A DNA stretch of 64,000 bases from Plantibacter sp. ME-Dv--P-122b (GTDB lineage: Bacteria > Actinomycetota > Actinomycetes > Actinomycetales > Microbacteriaceae): the NCBI RefSeq assembly GCF_030209375.1, contig NZ_JARVSC010000003.1, forward strand, positions 372,001 to 436,000. The letters are read 5' to 3'. The notes below the pieces were generated by a model that made no database searches, was not told the origin of the DNA, and saw nothing but the letters and a program-made list of their open reading frames with translations. Position numbers and translations under genes: made by a program. Positions 35,229 to 48,503 of the stretch are shown here, one piece after another (position 1 is the first letter of the stretch; the number at the start of each line of letters is the position of its first letter).

Positions 35229-35285
35229 ACCCCGGTGTCGCCTGGTCGTCGCGCAGGTGTCCGGCCTCTCTCGACGTCGAGACAG

Positions 35286-35304
35286 TTAGGCCAGCCTTAG
35301 CGGC
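35286..35304 (+). promoter_or_regulatory. Possible DtxR/IdeR-type iron box ahead of sdhCDAB
   Basis: TTAGGCCAGCCTTAGCGGC matches the 19-bp actinobacterial iron box TTAGGTTAGCCTAACCTAA at 12 positions, all five of the left half-site included; the right half is poor. It lies about 20 bases upstream of a -10-like TACACT (35325-35330), where a repressor could block the promoter. Confidence 0.3.
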
Positions 35305-35421
35305 GGGACCGCGCATCCCACGCCTACACTTGGTCCAGCGCGCCGATTCGACGCACGGCAGGCAACAACCCCCGCACGGCAGAACGATCTGCCGCAGATA
35401 GCGACTATCAGGGAGGACCTC

Positions 35422-35850
35422 GTGACCGCGAGTCTCACGCGAACGTCACCGTTGGAATCCACGACATCCAAACGCCCGGCCGGCACCCTGTACCGGGGCC
35501 GTGAGGGCATGTGGTCGTGGGTGCTCCACCGGATCACCGGCGTCGCCATCTTCTTCTTCCTCCTCGTGCACGTCCTCGACACCGCGCTGGTGCGGGTCTC
35601 CCCCGAGGCGTACAACGCGGTCATCGGCACGTACAAGAACCCCATCATGGGGCTCGGTGAGGTCGCGCTCGTCGCCGCCATCGCCTACCACGCGTACAAC
35701 GGCATCCGCATCATCCTCATCGACTTCTGGTCGAAGGGCACCAAGTACCAGCGGCCCATGTTCTGGATCGTCATCGGTCTGTGGGTCGTGACGATGCTGG
35801 GCTTCACGCCGCGCCACCTGATCAACGTGTTCAGCGAGATGGGCCACTGA
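35422..35850 (+). CDS. sdhC: Succinate dehydrogenase cytochrome b556 subunit
   Basis: A 142-residue membrane anchor with three hydrophobic helices and the motif [20 protein letters not shown], whose histidines are candidates for heme and quinone sites. GGGAGG about six bases ahead of the GTG at 35422 is a good ribosome binding site, so this gene has a leader rather than a leaderless start. Its stop overlaps the sdhD start by one base. Confidence 0.93.
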   Translation: MTASLTRTSPLESTTSKRPAGTLYRGREGMWSWVLHRITGVAIFFFLLVHVLDTALVRVSPEAYNAVIGTYKNPIMGLGEVALVAAIAYHAYNGIRIILIDFWSKGTKYQRPMFWIVIGLWVVTMLGFTPRHLINVFSEMGH

Positions 35851-36296
35851 TGACGACGATCGCCGCTCCCCGCACCCCCGCTCGTCCCGCGCGCCGCAAG
35901 GGCGTCAACTGGGAGAAGTGGGGCTGGATCTACATGCGCGTCTCCGGCGTGATCCTGCTGGTCCTCATCTTCGGCCACCTGTTCGTCAACCTCATGGTGG
36001 GCGACGGCATCAAGGCCATCGACTTCGCCTTCGTCGGCGGCAAGCTGTCGAACCCCTTCTGGCAGTGGTGGGACGTCGCCATGCTGTGGCTCGCGCTCAT
36101 CCACGGCGGCAACGGCATGCGCACCATCGTCAACGACTACGCCACGGGTCGCACGATCCGCGGTGTCCTCAAGGTCGCGATCCTCGCCGCCGTCACCATC
36201 CTCATCATCCTCGGGACCCTGGTCGTCTTCACCTTCGACCCGTGCCCCGCCGGCGCACCTGCAGACCTGCTCGCGTCGTTCTGCCCCGCCAACTGA
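35850..36296 (+). CDS. sdhD: Succinate dehydrogenase hydrophobic membrane anchor
   Basis: A 148-residue anchor with three helices. [19 protein letters not shown] carries the likely heme-ligand histidine, and [18 protein letters not shown] begins the second half. It starts at TGATG overlapping the sdhC stop. With SdhC it anchors the SdhAB dimer and passes electrons to menaquinone. Confidence 0.92.
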   Translation: MTTIAAPRTPARPARRKGVNWEKWGWIYMRVSGVILLVLIFGHLFVNLMVGDGIKAIDFAFVGGKLSNPFWQWWDVAMLWLALIHGGNGMRTIVNDYATGRTIRGVLKVAILAAVTILIILGTLVVFTFDPCPAGAPADLLASFCPAN

Positions 36297-36322
36297 GCAA
36301 CCGAGACCGAGCAACGGAAACC

Positions 36323-38125
36323 GTGACTACAGAAACCACCGAGTCCACCGTCATCGACGGCATCCACTACCACCAGTTCGACATCGTGATCGTCGGTGCC
36401 GGCGGTGCCGGCATGCGCGCCGCGATCGAGGCCGGCCCTGGAGCGAAGACGGCCGTCATCTCCAAGCTCTACCCGACGCGGTCCCACACGGGAGCGGCGC
36501 AGGGCGGCATGGCCGCAGCGCTCGCGAACGTCGAGGAGGACAGCTGGGAGTGGCACACCTTCGACACCATCAAGGGCGGCGACTACCTCGTCGACCAGGA
36601 TGCAGCGGAGATCCTCGCGAAGGAGGCCATCGACGCGGTCATCGACCTCGAGAACATGGGCCTGCCGTTCAACCGCACCCCGGATGGCAAGATCGACCAG
36701 CGTCGCTTCGGCGGCCACACCCGCGACCACGGTAAGGCTCCGGTCCGCCGCGCCTGCTACGCCGCCGACCGCACGGGCCACATGATCCTGCAGACGCTGT
36801 TCCAGAACTGCGTCCGCCTCGGCATCAACTTCTTCAACGAGTACTACGCGCTCGACCTGATCATGACGAACGTCGACGGCGTCGACAAGCCGTCCGGTGT
36901 GGTCGCGTACGAGCTCTCCACCGGCGAGATCCACGTCTTCCAGGCGAAGGCGGTCATCTTCGCCACCGGTGGCTTCGGCAAGATCTACAAGACGACCTCG
37001 AACGCCCACACGCTCACGGGCGACGGCGTCGGGATCATCTGGCGCAAGGGTCTCCCCCTCGAGGACATGGAGTTCTTCCAGTTCCACCCCACCGGCCTGG
37101 CCGGTCTCGGCATCCTCCTCACCGAGGGAGCCCGAGGCGAGGGCGCGATCCTCCGGAATGCGAGCGGTGAACGCTTCATGGAGCGGTACGCACCGACCAT
37201 CAAGGACCTCGCCCCGCGAGACATCGTGGCGCGCTGCATGGTCCAGGAGGTCGCGGAGGGCCGCGGCGCCGGGCCGAACAAGGACTACGTCTACCTCGAC
37301 TGCACCCACCTCGGTGCCGAGGTCCTCGAGACCAAGCTGCCCGACATCACCGAGTTCGCGCGCACCTACCTCGGCGTCGACCCGGTGACGGAGCCCGTCC
37401 CGGTCATGCCGACGGCGCACTACGCCATGGGCGGCATCCCGACGAACGTCAAGGCCGAGGTCCTGAGCGACAACAACACCGTCGTCCCCGGCCTGTACGC
37501 CGCCGGTGAGTGCGCCTGCGTGTCCGTCCACGGCTCGAACCGACTCGGCACGAACTCCCTCCTCGACATCAACGTGTTCGGCAAGCGCGCCGGCAACAAC
37601 GCCGTCGAGTACGTCCAGGGCGTCGACTTCACGCCGCTGCCCGAGAACCCCGCCGGCTTCGTCGCCGGCCTCATCGAGCAGATGCGGAACTCCAACGGCA
37701 CCGAACGGATCTCCACAATCCGCAAGGAGCTCCAGGAGGAGATGGACCGCAACGCCCAGGTGTTCCGGACCGACGAGTCCCTCGCGGGCGTCACCGCCAC
37801 CATCCACAACCTGCGCGAGCGGTACCAGAACATCGCCGTCCAGGACAAGGGCAAGCGCTTCAACACCGACCTCCTCGAGGCGATCGAGCTCGGCTTCCTG
37901 CTCGACCTCGCCGAGGTGGTCGTCTACTCCGCTCGCAACCGTCAGGAGAGCCGTGGCGGTCACATGCGCGACGACTACCCGAAGCGCGACGACGAGAACT
38001 ACATGAAGCACACGATGGCGTACCTGTCCGGCGACCCGCACTCGTCCGACGCGGCCGACCACATCCGGCTCGACTGGAAGCCCGTGGTCATCACGCGGTA
38101 CCAGCCGATGGAGAGGAAGTACTAG
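36323..38125 (+). CDS. sdhA: Succinate dehydrogenase flavoprotein subunit
   Basis: The 600-residue catalytic subunit oxidising succinate to fumarate. The FAD-binding loop is [17 protein letters not shown] (about 22-36), the covalent flavin histidine is His55 in [11 protein letters not shown], the substrate-site residues are in [17 protein letters not shown], and [13 protein letters not shown] lies near the centre. The GTG at 36323 is weakly supported by GGAAA and by the start of homology. SdhB follows two bases after its stop. Confidence 0.96.
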   Translation: MTTETTESTVIDGIHYHQFDIVIVGAGGAGMRAAIEAGPGAKTAVISKLYPTRSHTGAAQGGMAAALANVEEDSWEWHTFDTIKGGDYLVDQDAAEILAKEAIDAVIDLENMGLPFNRTPDGKIDQRRFGGHTRDHGKAPVRRACYAADRTGHMILQTLFQNCVRLGINFFNEYYALDLIMTNVDGVDKPSGVVAYELSTGEIHVFQAKAVIFATGGFGKIYKTTSNAHTLTGDGVGIIWRKGLPLEDMEFFQFHPTGLAGLGILLTEGARGEGAILRNASGERFMERYAPTIKDLAPRDIVARCMVQEVAEGRGAGPNKDYVYLDCTHLGAEVLETKLPDITEFARTYLGVDPVTEPVPVMPTAHYAMGGIPTNVKAEVLSDNNTVVPGLYAAGECACVSVHGSNRLGTNSLLDINVFGKRAGNNAVEYVQGVDFTPLPENPAGFVAGLIEQMRNSNGTERISTIRKELQEEMDRNAQVFRTDESLAGVTATIHNLRERYQNIAVQDKGKRFNTDLLEAIELGFLLDLAEVVVYSARNRQESRGGHMRDDYPKRDDENYMKHTMAYLSGDPHSSDAADHIRLDWKPVVITRYQPMERKY

Positions 38126-38127
38126 CG

Positions 38128-38895
38128 ATGAGCACTGCAACGCTCGAGAACCCGCCGGCCGCGGCCCCGGAGGAGATCCAGTCCTTCACGGTCACCCTGA
38201 TCATCCGTCGGTTCGACCCGGACGTGGACACCGAGCCGCGCTGGGAGGACTTCGACGTCGAGATGTTCCCGACGGACCGCATCCTGGACGCGCTCCACAA
38301 GATCAAGTGGGAACAGGACGGGACGCTCACGTTCCGTCGCTCGTGCGCACACGGCATCTGCGGCTCCGACGCCATGCGGATCAACGGCCGGAACCGGCTC
38401 GCCTGCAAGACGCTGATCAAGGACCTCGACATCTCGAAGCCGATCTACGTCGAGGCGATCAAGGGTCTGCCGCTCGAGAAGGACCTCGTCGTCGACATGG
38501 ACCCCTTCTTCGCGTCGTTCCGCGAGGTGCAGCCGTTCCTCATGCCGGGCAAGCCCGCGGAGAAGAACAAGGAGCGCGTGCAGTCGGTCGCCGAGCGCGC
38601 CCGCTTCGACGACACCACGAAGTGCATCCTGTGCGCCGCGTGCACCTCGTCGTGCCCCGTCTTCTGGACCGACGGCCAGTACTTCGGGCCGGCGGCGATC
38701 GTGAACGCGCACCGCTTCATCTTCGACTCCCGCGACGACGCGTCGCAGGTCCGCCTGGACATCCTCAACGACCAAGAGGGCGTGTGGCGCTGCCGCACCA
38801 CCTTCAACTGCACCGAGGCATGCCCCCGCGGTATCCAGGTCACGCAGGCGATCGCCGAGGTCAAGCAGGCCATGATCTCCGGCAAGGTCTCCTAG
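38128..38895 (+). CDS. sdhB: Succinate dehydrogenase iron-sulfur subunit
   Basis: A 255-residue protein with three iron-sulfur clusters: the plant-type [2Fe-2S] ligands in SCAHGICGSDAM and LAC, the ferredoxin-like CILCAACTSSCPVFW, and the last group CTEACPRG. It bridges SdhA to the membrane anchor. AGAGGAAG lies eight bases before the ATG. Strong terminator palindrome follows the gene. Confidence 0.96.
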   Translation: MSTATLENPPAAAPEEIQSFTVTLIIRRFDPDVDTEPRWEDFDVEMFPTDRILDALHKIKWEQDGTLTFRRSCAHGICGSDAMRINGRNRLACKTLIKDLDISKPIYVEAIKGLPLEKDLVVDMDPFFASFREVQPFLMPGKPAEKNKERVQSVAERARFDDTTKCILCAACTSSCPVFWTDGQYFGPAAIVNAHRFIFDSRDDASQVRLDILNDQEGVWRCRTTFNCTEACPRGIQVTQAIAEVKQAMISGKVS

Positions 38896-38952
38896 CCGTT
38901 CCCAACCCTGGTGTCAGCGCGATGCGCTGGCGCGAGTGCAGGCCATCACATC

Positions 38953-38980
38953 GAGCGCGCCCCTCCGGAGGGGCGCGCTC
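38953..38980. terminator. 28-base perfect palindrome between sdhB and ptsI
   Basis: The two 14-base halves are exactly complementary with no loop spacer. It lies between convergent genes and should act as a bidirectional terminator. Confidence 0.75.
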
Positions 38981-39040
38981 AATGCGTTCTCCCGCGGTCA
39001 CGCCGAAGACGGCGCTCTCGCCTCAGCGCACCGCGCTGCG

Positions 39041-40699
39041 TCAGGCCAGCGCAGCGGCTCTTGCTTCAGCCGGCGACGCGGCGCTCAGGGCGTCCATGGC
39101 CATGGCCCGGGCCGCCTCGAGCGTGTAGCGGCGCAGCTCGCTCCGAACATCACCGAGCGCTGCCGGGGTGACCGAGAGACTCGTCGCCCCGAGTCCGACG
39201 AGCACGACCGCGAGGGCCGGATCCGCTGCCGCCTCCCCGCAGACGCCGATCGAACGCCCGGAGGCGAGCCCCGCGTCGCCGACGAGCTTCACGAGCCGCA
39301 GGACGGCCGGGTGCCACGGGTCCTGGTACGAGCCGAGTGGCCCGAGGAGACGGTCCGCAGCGAGCGTGTACTGCGTCAGGTCGTTGGTGCCGATGCTCAC
39401 GAAGTCCGCGACCCCGAGGATCTGCGCGGCGAGCAGCGCACTCGACGGCACCTCGATCATCGTCCCGACCGTCCGCAGGCCGAGCCGCTTGGCGAGGGTC
39501 ACGAACGCCGCGGCCTCGGGAAGGTCGGCGATCATCGGGGCCATCACCCAGAGGTCGGCCTCGTGGGCGTCCTGCGCGAGAGCGAGCGCCGTGAGCTGGT
39601 CTCGGAGCACCTCGTCACGAGCGCGGAGCGCCCGGATGCCTCGCACCCCGAGCGCCGGGTTGGGCTCGGCCGCATCGGGTCTGAGGAAGGCGAGCGGCTT
39701 GTCGGCCCCGGCGTCGAACATCCGGACGACGACCCGCTTGCCCGGGAACGCCGCGAGCAACTCGCCGTAGCGAGCAGCCTGCTCGGCGACGCCCGGTGCC
39801 TCCGCGCGGTCGAGGAAGAGCAACTCGGTGCGGAACAGCCCGACCCCCTCGGCTCCGAGCGCCAGCGCACCGGCCGCACCGGCGACCGACCCGAGGTTCG
39901 CGAGCAGGGGCACCGGGGTGCCGTCGGCGAGCTCGCCGGGCGAGCGCGGTGACACTCGCACCCGCTCGGCCGCGGTGGACCTGGCCGAACGCACCTCGCG
40001 CTTCGTCGGGGACCCGGTGACGACCCCGGCTCCGGCGTCGACGAGCACGATCTCACCGTCCTCGAACTGCTCGGCTCCGGCGACGCCCACCACGGCGATG
40101 AGCGACTGCTCGCGCGCGAGGATGGCCGTGTGCGAGGTCGCCGAACCGCCACTCGTCACGAGCGCCAACACCCGGTCGAGATCGAGGAGCGCGGCGTCGG
40201 CCGGAGCGAGGTCCGCGGCGACGAGGACGAACGGTTCGTCCGACTCGGGCGGACCTGGGACGGGGCGGCCGAGCAGCCGTGCGATGACCCGTTGCGAGAC
40301 GTCACCGACGTCGGTCGCGCGGGCCGCCATGGGCTCCCCGAGGTTGAAGAGGACCTGCTGGACCGTCGCCAGAGCCTCGAACACCGCGCGCTCCGCGGAA
40401 CGTCCGCCCGCGATGCGCGTCGCGACGTCCGCCGCGAGGGCCGGATCGTCAGCCATGACCGCCTGTGCTTCGAGCACGTCCTGCGCATGGCCACCGGCTC
40501 GATGAGCCCGCTCCTCGAGGTCGGCCCGCGTCGCACCCAGTGCTGCGACGGCCCTGGCTTGTTCGAGCGCGACGTCCCCGCCGAACGGGTCGGCGCTCGG
40601 CTCGGGCAGCGGCTCCGGCATGCGGAGCACGGGACCGGCGACGACGCCACGTCCGACGCCGGTGCCGGTGAACGTGCGTTGCCCCTCCGCCTCGCGCAT
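39041..40699 (-). CDS. ptsI: PTS phosphoenolpyruvate-protein phosphotransferase (enzyme I)
   Basis: A 552-residue enzyme I that moves phosphate from PEP to HPr. The swivelling domain holds the phospho-histidine in TSGGSATSHTAILAREQS; the PEP-binding barrel shows GLFRTELLFLD, MIEVPSSALLA, SIGTNDLTQYTLAADR and the cysteine motif GVCGEAAADP. The ATG at 40699 follows a minus-strand TAGGGT by six bases. HPr is not in the window. The IIA-IIB pair at 19915-20651 is a possible downstream acceptor. Confidence 0.94.
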   Translation of the reverse strand: MREAEGQRTFTGTGVGRGVVAGPVLRMPEPLPEPSADPFGGDVALEQARAVAALGATRADLEERAHRAGGHAQDVLEAQAVMADDPALAADVATRIAGGRSAERAVFEALATVQQVLFNLGEPMAARATDVGDVSQRVIARLLGRPVPGPPESDEPFVLVAADLAPADAALLDLDRVLALVTSGGSATSHTAILAREQSLIAVVGVAGAEQFEDGEIVLVDAGAGVVTGSPTKREVRSARSTAAERVRVSPRSPGELADGTPVPLLANLGSVAGAAGALALGAEGVGLFRTELLFLDRAEAPGVAEQAARYGELLAAFPGKRVVVRMFDAGADKPLAFLRPDAAEPNPALGVRGIRALRARDEVLRDQLTALALAQDAHEADLWVMAPMIADLPEAAAFVTLAKRLGLRTVGTMIEVPSSALLAAQILGVADFVSIGTNDLTQYTLAADRLLGPLGSYQDPWHPAVLRLVKLVGDAGLASGRSIGVCGEAAADPALAVVLVGLGATSLSVTPAALGDVRSELRRYTLEAARAMAMDALSAASPAEARAAALA

Positions 40700-40705
40700 G
40701 GTTCG

Positions 40706-40711
40706 ACCCTA
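40706..40711 (-). promoter_or_regulatory. -10 hexamer TAGGGT for ptsI
   Basis: Read on the minus strand, TAGGGT is followed by CGAACC and the ptsI ATG. Confidence 0.55.
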
Positions 40712-40744
40712 GTGCACCGTCTCTCCCCCGGTCCGGCCCGCTTG

Positions 40745-40750
40745 TAGGCT
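40745..40750 (+). promoter_or_regulatory. -10 hexamer TAGGCT for yihY
   Basis: TAGGCT is followed by GGTGCG and the GTG at 40757. It is divergent from the ptsI promoter 34 bases away. Confidence 0.55.
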
Positions 40751-40756
40751 GGTGCG

Positions 40757-43995
<3,239 letters not shown>

Positions 43996-44004
43996 TCCCG
44001 CCGT

Positions 44005-44060
44005 CCGTTCGCCCATCTTCGGGCGAACGAGGGCTCCGTCGCCCGAAGATGGGCGAACGG
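44005..44060. repeat. Paired-palindrome repeat, copy 2 (TTCGCCC family)
   Basis: Arms 44005-44026 and 44039-44060 are perfect 22-base inverted copies, each holding TTCGCCC and GGGCGA halves. It lies between the convergent trpS and glpK genes. Confidence 0.9.
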
Positions 44061-44070
44061 ACCACGACAG

Positions 44071-44104
44071 AACGGCCCGCCCTCCGCGAGGAGGACGGGC
44101 CGTT
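44071..44104. terminator. Hairpin between trpS and glpK
   Basis: AACGGCCCG (44071-44079) pairs with CGGGCCGTT (44096-44104); an inner CCTC/GAGG can extend the stem. It ends 14 bases from the glpK stop and probably ends that transcript. Confidence 0.65.
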
Positions 44105-44118
44105 CCGGTCGGTCGGGA

Positions 44119-45633
44119 CTACTGCACGTCGTCGTCGACCCAGTCGAAGGTCTTCGTGACGGCCTTCTTCCAGTTGCGGTAGAGGCGGTCGCGCTCCTCG
44201 GAGTCCATGTTGGGCTCCCAGCGCTTGTCCTCCTGCCAGTTCTTCGCGAGGTCGTCGAGGTCGGACCAGAAGCCGACGGCGAGACCGGCCGCGTAGGCCG
44301 CGCCGAGCGCCGTGGTCTCCGCGACGACCGGTCGGATGACCGGGACGCCGAGGATGTCGGCCTGGAACTGCATGAGCGTGTCGTTGGCGGTCATGCCGCC
44401 GTCGACCTTGAGCTCCGTCAGCGGGACACCCGAGTCGGCGTTGACGGCGTCGATGACCTCGGCCGTCTGGAACGCGGTCGACTCGAGGGCGGCGCGGGCG
44501 ATGTGGCCCTTGTTGACATAGCGGGTGAGCCCGACGAGCGCACCGCGGGCGTCCGGGCGCCAGTAGGGCGCGAACAGCCCGGAGAATGCCGGCACGAAGT
44601 ACGCGCCACCGTTGTCCTCGACGGTCTTGGCGAGCGCCTCGACCTCGGGAGCCGAGGAGAACATGCCGAGGTTGTCGCGCAGCCACTGGACGAGCGAACC
44701 GGTCACGGCGATCGAACCCTCGAGCGCGTAGTGCGGCTTCGCGTCGCCGAGCTTGTAGCCGAGCGTCGTCAGCAGACCGTTCTCGGAGTGGACGATCTCC
44801 TCACCGGTGTTGAAGATGATGAAGTTACCGGTGCCATAGGTGTTCTTGGCCTCGCCCTGCTGGAATGCGGCCTGCCCGAAGGTCGCCGCCTGCTGGTCGC
44901 CGAGGATGCCGGCGATCGGGGTCTCGCGGAGGAGGCTGTCGTCGGACGCGTGTCCGTAGACCTCGGAGGAGCTCTTGATCTCCGGGAGCATCGACTTCGG
45001 GACGCCGAACGCCTTGAGGATCTCGTCGTCCCACTGCAGGGTCTCGAGGTCCATGAAGAGCGTGCGCGAGGCGTTCGTGACGTCGGTGACGTGCACGCCG
45101 CCGTTGACACCACCGGTGAGGTTCCAGATGACCCAGCTGTCGGTCGTGCCGAAGAGGAGGTCGCCCGCCTCGGCCTTCTCGCGAGCACCCTCGACGTTCT
45201 CGAGGATCCAGACGATCTTGGTGCCGGAGAAGTAGGTCGCCAGCGGCAGGCCGACGGTCTTCTTGAAGCGCTCGACGCCACCGTCCGCGGCGAGGCGGTT
45301 CACGATGTCCTGCGTGCGAGTGTCCTGCCAGACGATCGCGTTGTAGACGGGCTGACCGGTGGTCTTGTCCCAGACGACGGCGGTCTCGCGCTGGTTCGTG
45401 ATGCCGATGGCCGCGATGGCGTGCCGGGTGATGTTGGCCTTGCTGAGCGCCTGGCCGATGACCTCGCGGGTGTTGTTCCAGATCTGGTTCGGGTTGTGCT
45501 CGACCCAGCCGGCCTTCGGGAAGATCTGCTCGTGCTCGAGCTGGCCCGTCGAGACGATCGATCCGCTCTTGTCGAAGACGATGGCCCGGGAACTCGTCGT
45601 CCCCTGGTCGATTGCGATGACGTAGTCCGCCAT
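44119..45633 (-). CDS. glpK: Glycerol kinase
   Basis: A 504-residue FGGY-family kinase making sn-glycerol-3-phosphate. It begins [20 protein letters not shown], the ATP-site motif, and continues with [16 protein letters not shown] and [35 protein letters not shown] is the second family signature. AAGGAG about seven bases ahead of the ATG at 45633 is a good ribosome binding site. It is last of glpD-glpF-glpK in transcription order. Confidence 0.97.
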   Translation of the reverse strand: MADYVIAIDQGTTSSRAIVFDKSGSIVSTGQLEHEQIFPKAGWVEHNPNQIWNNTREVIGQALSKANITRHAIAAIGITNQRETAVVWDKTTGQPVYNAIVWQDTRTQDIVNRLAADGGVERFKKTVGLPLATYFSGTKIVWILENVEGAREKAEAGDLLFGTTDSWVIWNLTGGVNGGVHVTDVTNASRTLFMDLETLQWDDEILKAFGVPKSMLPEIKSSSEVYGHASDDSLLRETPIAGILGDQQAATFGQAAFQQGEAKNTYGTGNFIIFNTGEEIVHSENGLLTTLGYKLGDAKPHYALEGSIAVTGSLVQWLRDNLGMFSSAPEVEALAKTVEDNGGAYFVPAFSGLFAPYWRPDARGALVGLTRYVNKGHIARAALESTAFQTAEVIDAVNADSGVPLTELKVDGGMTANDTLMQFQADILGVPVIRPVVAETTALGAAYAAGLAVGFWSDLDDLAKNWQEDKRWEPNMDSEERDRLYRNWKKAVTKTFDWVDDDVQ

Positions 45634-45734
45634 TGGATACTCCTTCGTTGCGTGCGTTGCGAGGTGAGGCACCGGAACCGGTACCCCGGGGTGCCGCGGC
45701 GGTGGTCGTGTCCGGTCACCGCCGCAGCGTCAGG

Positions 45735-46487
45735 TCAGACGGCCGGGAGCAGCACCATCGAGGCGAGGGCCGCGAGGACACCACCGAGCAGGGGGCCGAC
45801 GACCGGCACCCAGGCGTAGGACCAGTCGCTCTTGCCCTTGCCCTTGATGGGGAGGATGGCGTGGGCGATGCGCGGACCGAGGTCACGTGCCGGGTTGATC
45901 GCGTAGCCGGTCGGGCCACCGAGGGAGGCACCGATACCGACGACGAGCAGGGCGACGGGCAGGGCGCCGAGGGCTGCGAGTCCTCCGGGGACGCCCTCGA
46001 TGACCACCGCGTCGGGGCCGGTCTTGCCGAAGGACATCACGACGAAGACGAGGACGAAGGTCGCGATGACCTCGGTCACGAGGTTCCAGCCGTAGCTGCG
46101 GATCTCCGGACCGGTCGAGAAGACACCGAGCTTCTTGCCCGGGTCCTCCTCCTGGTCGAAGTGCTGCTTGAAGGCGAAGTACGTCAGCACGGCACCGATG
46201 AAGGCACCGACCATCTGCGCCGCCCAGTAGACGAGCGCCGTACCGAAGTCGATCGACCCCGTGGTGAGGAAGCCGATCGTGACGGCGGGGTTCAGGTGTC
46301 CGCCGGAGGCGTAGGACACCGTGACACCGGCGAAGACCGCGAGGCCCCAACCGAAGTTGATGAGCAGCCAGCCGCCACCGAGGCCCTTGGATTTCGTGAG
46401 GATCGCCGTGGCGACCACACCGGTACCGAGGAGGACGAGCATCGCCGTCCCCACGGTCTCGGAGAGGAAGATGGTTCCGAGGTTCAT
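45735..46487 (-). CDS. glpF: Glycerol uptake facilitator (aquaglyceroporin)
   Basis: A 250-residue MIP-family channel with six helices and the two pore motifs HLNPAVT and INPARDLGPR. The Asp after NPAR is the residue that distinguishes glycerol facilitators from water channels. AAAGG and GAAG lie upstream of the ATG at 46487. It is followed after 101 bases by glpK. Confidence 0.95.
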   Translation of the reverse strand: MNLGTIFLSETVGTAMLVLLGTGVVATAILTKSKGLGGGWLLINFGWGLAVFAGVTVSYASGGHLNPAVTIGFLTTGSIDFGTALVYWAAQMVGAFIGAVLTYFAFKQHFDQEEDPGKKLGVFSTGPEIRSYGWNLVTEVIATFVLVFVVMSFGKTGPDAVVIEGVPGGLAALGALPVALLVVGIGASLGGPTGYAINPARDLGPRIAHAILPIKGKGKSDWSYAWVPVVGPLLGGVLAALASMVLLPAV

Positions 46488-46557
46488 GTCTTCATTGACC
46501 TTTCATAGGTGTGGCCGTGTGGGGGCCGACGCCGAGGCGCGAGCCCCGCTGGGCTAG

Positions 46558-46633
46558 GTTGCACTGACCAGTTGCTTGTAAGGTAGCCAGCTCCTGTTGC
46601 ACAGGACAAGGGCCTTGCCTGCACATTCGTGCA
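46558..46633. promoter_or_regulatory. Candidate operator cluster ahead of glpF
   Basis: Three TGCAC motifs occur between glpD and glpF: TTGCAC at 46559-46564 and 46597-46602, and the palindrome TGCACATTCGTGCA at 46620-46633. They could bind the SorC-type regulator encoded at 48504, allowing separate control of glpFK. This is inference. Confidence 0.35.
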
Positions 46634-48370
46634 TTATGAGAACGCCGGGGCCTCCTTGGCGGCGTCGACCCGGAGCTCGACCTGGTGGGCGTCGCGCAGG
46701 CGGTCGAGCGCTGCGGTGATCTGCGCGGTCCGCTCGGCGTCGTCCCACCCGAGGACACCACCGACGACGCGGGCGATCTCGTCGACGAGGTCGGCGGTGA
46801 GCGATCCGGTGAAGGCGAGACTCGTGCGGCGGTGCAGCACGTCGGAGAGGTGCACGACCTGCTCCTGCTCGACGAGGTACTCCAGCTCCTGCACGCTGTA
46901 GTCGGCAGCGCCCTGCAAGCGGTCGTCGCCGTGCTCGGACAAGTGCTCGAGGAGTGCGGCTGCCTTCGTGCCGTACCGGTTGAGCAGCTGCTCGGCGCGC
47001 TTCGCACCGGTGCCGTCCTCGTGCGCGGCGACCCAGGTACGCGTCGCGGCGTCGGTGCGCGGGAAGCCGGCGCCGCCGCCGATCGCGAGTCCGAGGGTCT
47101 GCACGGGTCGCGGGGCACCGATGGTGTTGAGCACATCCGTGCTGAGGTGCTCGGCGAGGGCCCGGAAGGTGGTCCACTTGCCACCGACGAGGCTGAACAC
47201 GGTGGTGGACGGACGTGCAGCGGCGGCCCGGCGCTCGATCCGGTAGTCGCGCGACACGAAGCCGGGGGCCTCGTCGTCGTGCTTCGGCAGCGGACGGATG
47301 CCGGAGAACCGGTACACGATCTGCTCGCGCGAGGTCGCGATGGTCGGGAAGACGTGCTTCACGAGGTCGAAGAAGTAGTCGACCTCCTCCTCGGTGCAGA
47401 CGCTCGGGGTGCTCGGGTCCGCGTCGATGTCGGTCGTGCCGACCATGACCTTGCCCTTGAGCGGGTAGATGAGGACGATGCGGCCGTCCTCGTGCTCGAA
47501 GAAGATCTCGCGCCCCTTGGTGGCCGCGTAGAGCTCCGGGTTGTCGAGGACGATGTGCGAGCCCTTCGTGCCACCCATGTAGGTCGTCGGCTCGCCGAGG
47601 CCGGCGTTCGTGAGGTCGGTCCAGGGGCCGGAGGTGTTGACCACGACGTCGCTCGTCACGGTGAAGGTCTGGCCGGTGACGGTGTCGCGGAGCTCGACGC
47701 CGTCGGCTCCCATGCCGACCGCCTCGACGTAGTTGACGGCGCGGGCGTGCGGGCCGGCGGCGAGGCCGTCCATGAGGACGTCGAGTGCGAGGCGCTCCGG
47801 GTCGTGCATGGAGGCGTCGTAGTAGGTCGCCGTGTACTTGAGGCCGGGGTTCATCTTCGGCAGGTCGGCGAGGGACTTCTTGCGGCCGTGGAAGCGGTGG
47901 CGCGGCACGCTGCCGCCGTCCCGGGAGAAGGAGTCGTACGCGGTGAGGCCCACCTTGATGAGCAGCGCACCACGCTCCTGCGGCTTGCCCTGCTTGTGGG
48001 TGAGGAAGCGCAGCGGTGCGGAGAGGATGCCCGAGAAGGTCGAGAAGATCGGGACCGTGGTCTCGAGCGGCTTCACGTAGTGCGGGGCGATCTTGATGAG
48101 CCCGTTGCGCTCCTGCACCGACTCCTGGACGAGACGGAACTCGCCGTTCTCGAGGTAGCGGATGCCGCCGTGGATCATGTGGCTCGACGCTGCGGAGGCA
48201 CCGGAGGCCCAGTCGTTGCGTTCCACGAGCGTGACGTCGACGCCCTGGAGCGCGAGGTCGCGGAAGGTCGCGATGCCGTTGATGCCGCCGCCGATGATGA
48301 GCACCGACGCCTGCGGGCGGTCGATGACGGACTGGACGGTGGAACGGGGAGCTGACGACTTGAGGGACAT
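46634..48370 (-). CDS. glpD: Glycerol-3-phosphate dehydrogenase, FAD-dependent
   Basis: A 578-residue membrane-associated flavoenzyme oxidising glycerol-3-phosphate to dihydroxyacetone phosphate and reducing quinone. FAD motif VLIIGGGINGIATFRDLALQ, then GASAASSHMIHGGIRYLENG and KGSHIVLDNPELY; the C-terminal domain is helical. The ATG at 48370 follows GAGG by seven bases. A 146-base gap with operator-like sites separates it from glpF. Confidence 0.95.
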   Translation of the reverse strand: MSLKSSAPRSTVQSVIDRPQASVLIIGGGINGIATFRDLALQGVDVTLVERNDWASGASAASSHMIHGGIRYLENGEFRLVQESVQERNGLIKIAPHYVKPLETTVPIFSTFSGILSAPLRFLTHKQGKPQERGALLIKVGLTAYDSFSRDGGSVPRHRFHGRKKSLADLPKMNPGLKYTATYYDASMHDPERLALDVLMDGLAAGPHARAVNYVEAVGMGADGVELRDTVTGQTFTVTSDVVVNTSGPWTDLTNAGLGEPTTYMGGTKGSHIVLDNPELYAATKGREIFFEHEDGRIVLIYPLKGKVMVGTTDIDADPSTPSVCTEEEVDYFFDLVKHVFPTIATSREQIVYRFSGIRPLPKHDDEAPGFVSRDYRIERRAAAARPSTTVFSLVGGKWTTFRALAEHLSTDVLNTIGAPRPVQTLGLAIGGGAGFPRTDAATRTWVAAHEDGTGAKRAEQLLNRYGTKAAALLEHLSEHGDDRLQGAADYSVQELEYLVEQEQVVHLSDVLHRRTSLAFTGSLTADLVDEIARVVGGVLGWDDAERTAQITAALDRLRDAHQVELRVDAAKEAPAFS

Positions 48371-48430
48371 GAGATGCCTCGCTTCTTCGCGGTTGGAACG
48401 CGACGCTGCCGGGATTGCGCGCCGCCGAAT

Positions 48431-48448
48431 GATGTGACTGAATACATC
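48431..48448. promoter_or_regulatory. Candidate operator between glpD and its regulator
   Basis: GATGT (48431-48435) and ACATC (48444-48448) form an inverted repeat in the divergent control region, and TGAACA occurs twice nearby (around 48468 and 48481). These are candidates for autoregulation and glp control. Confidence 0.35.
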
Positions 48449-48503
48449 GTGACACCCGCTGCAACTCTGAACAGCCCTAGTGAACAAACGTGCAAGGAGA
48501 CCG

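Noticed and set aside
36137-38140. Open frame of 667 codons antisense to sdhA
   Set aside because: Shadow of a highly conserved gene; Val/Asp/Gly-rich low-information product.
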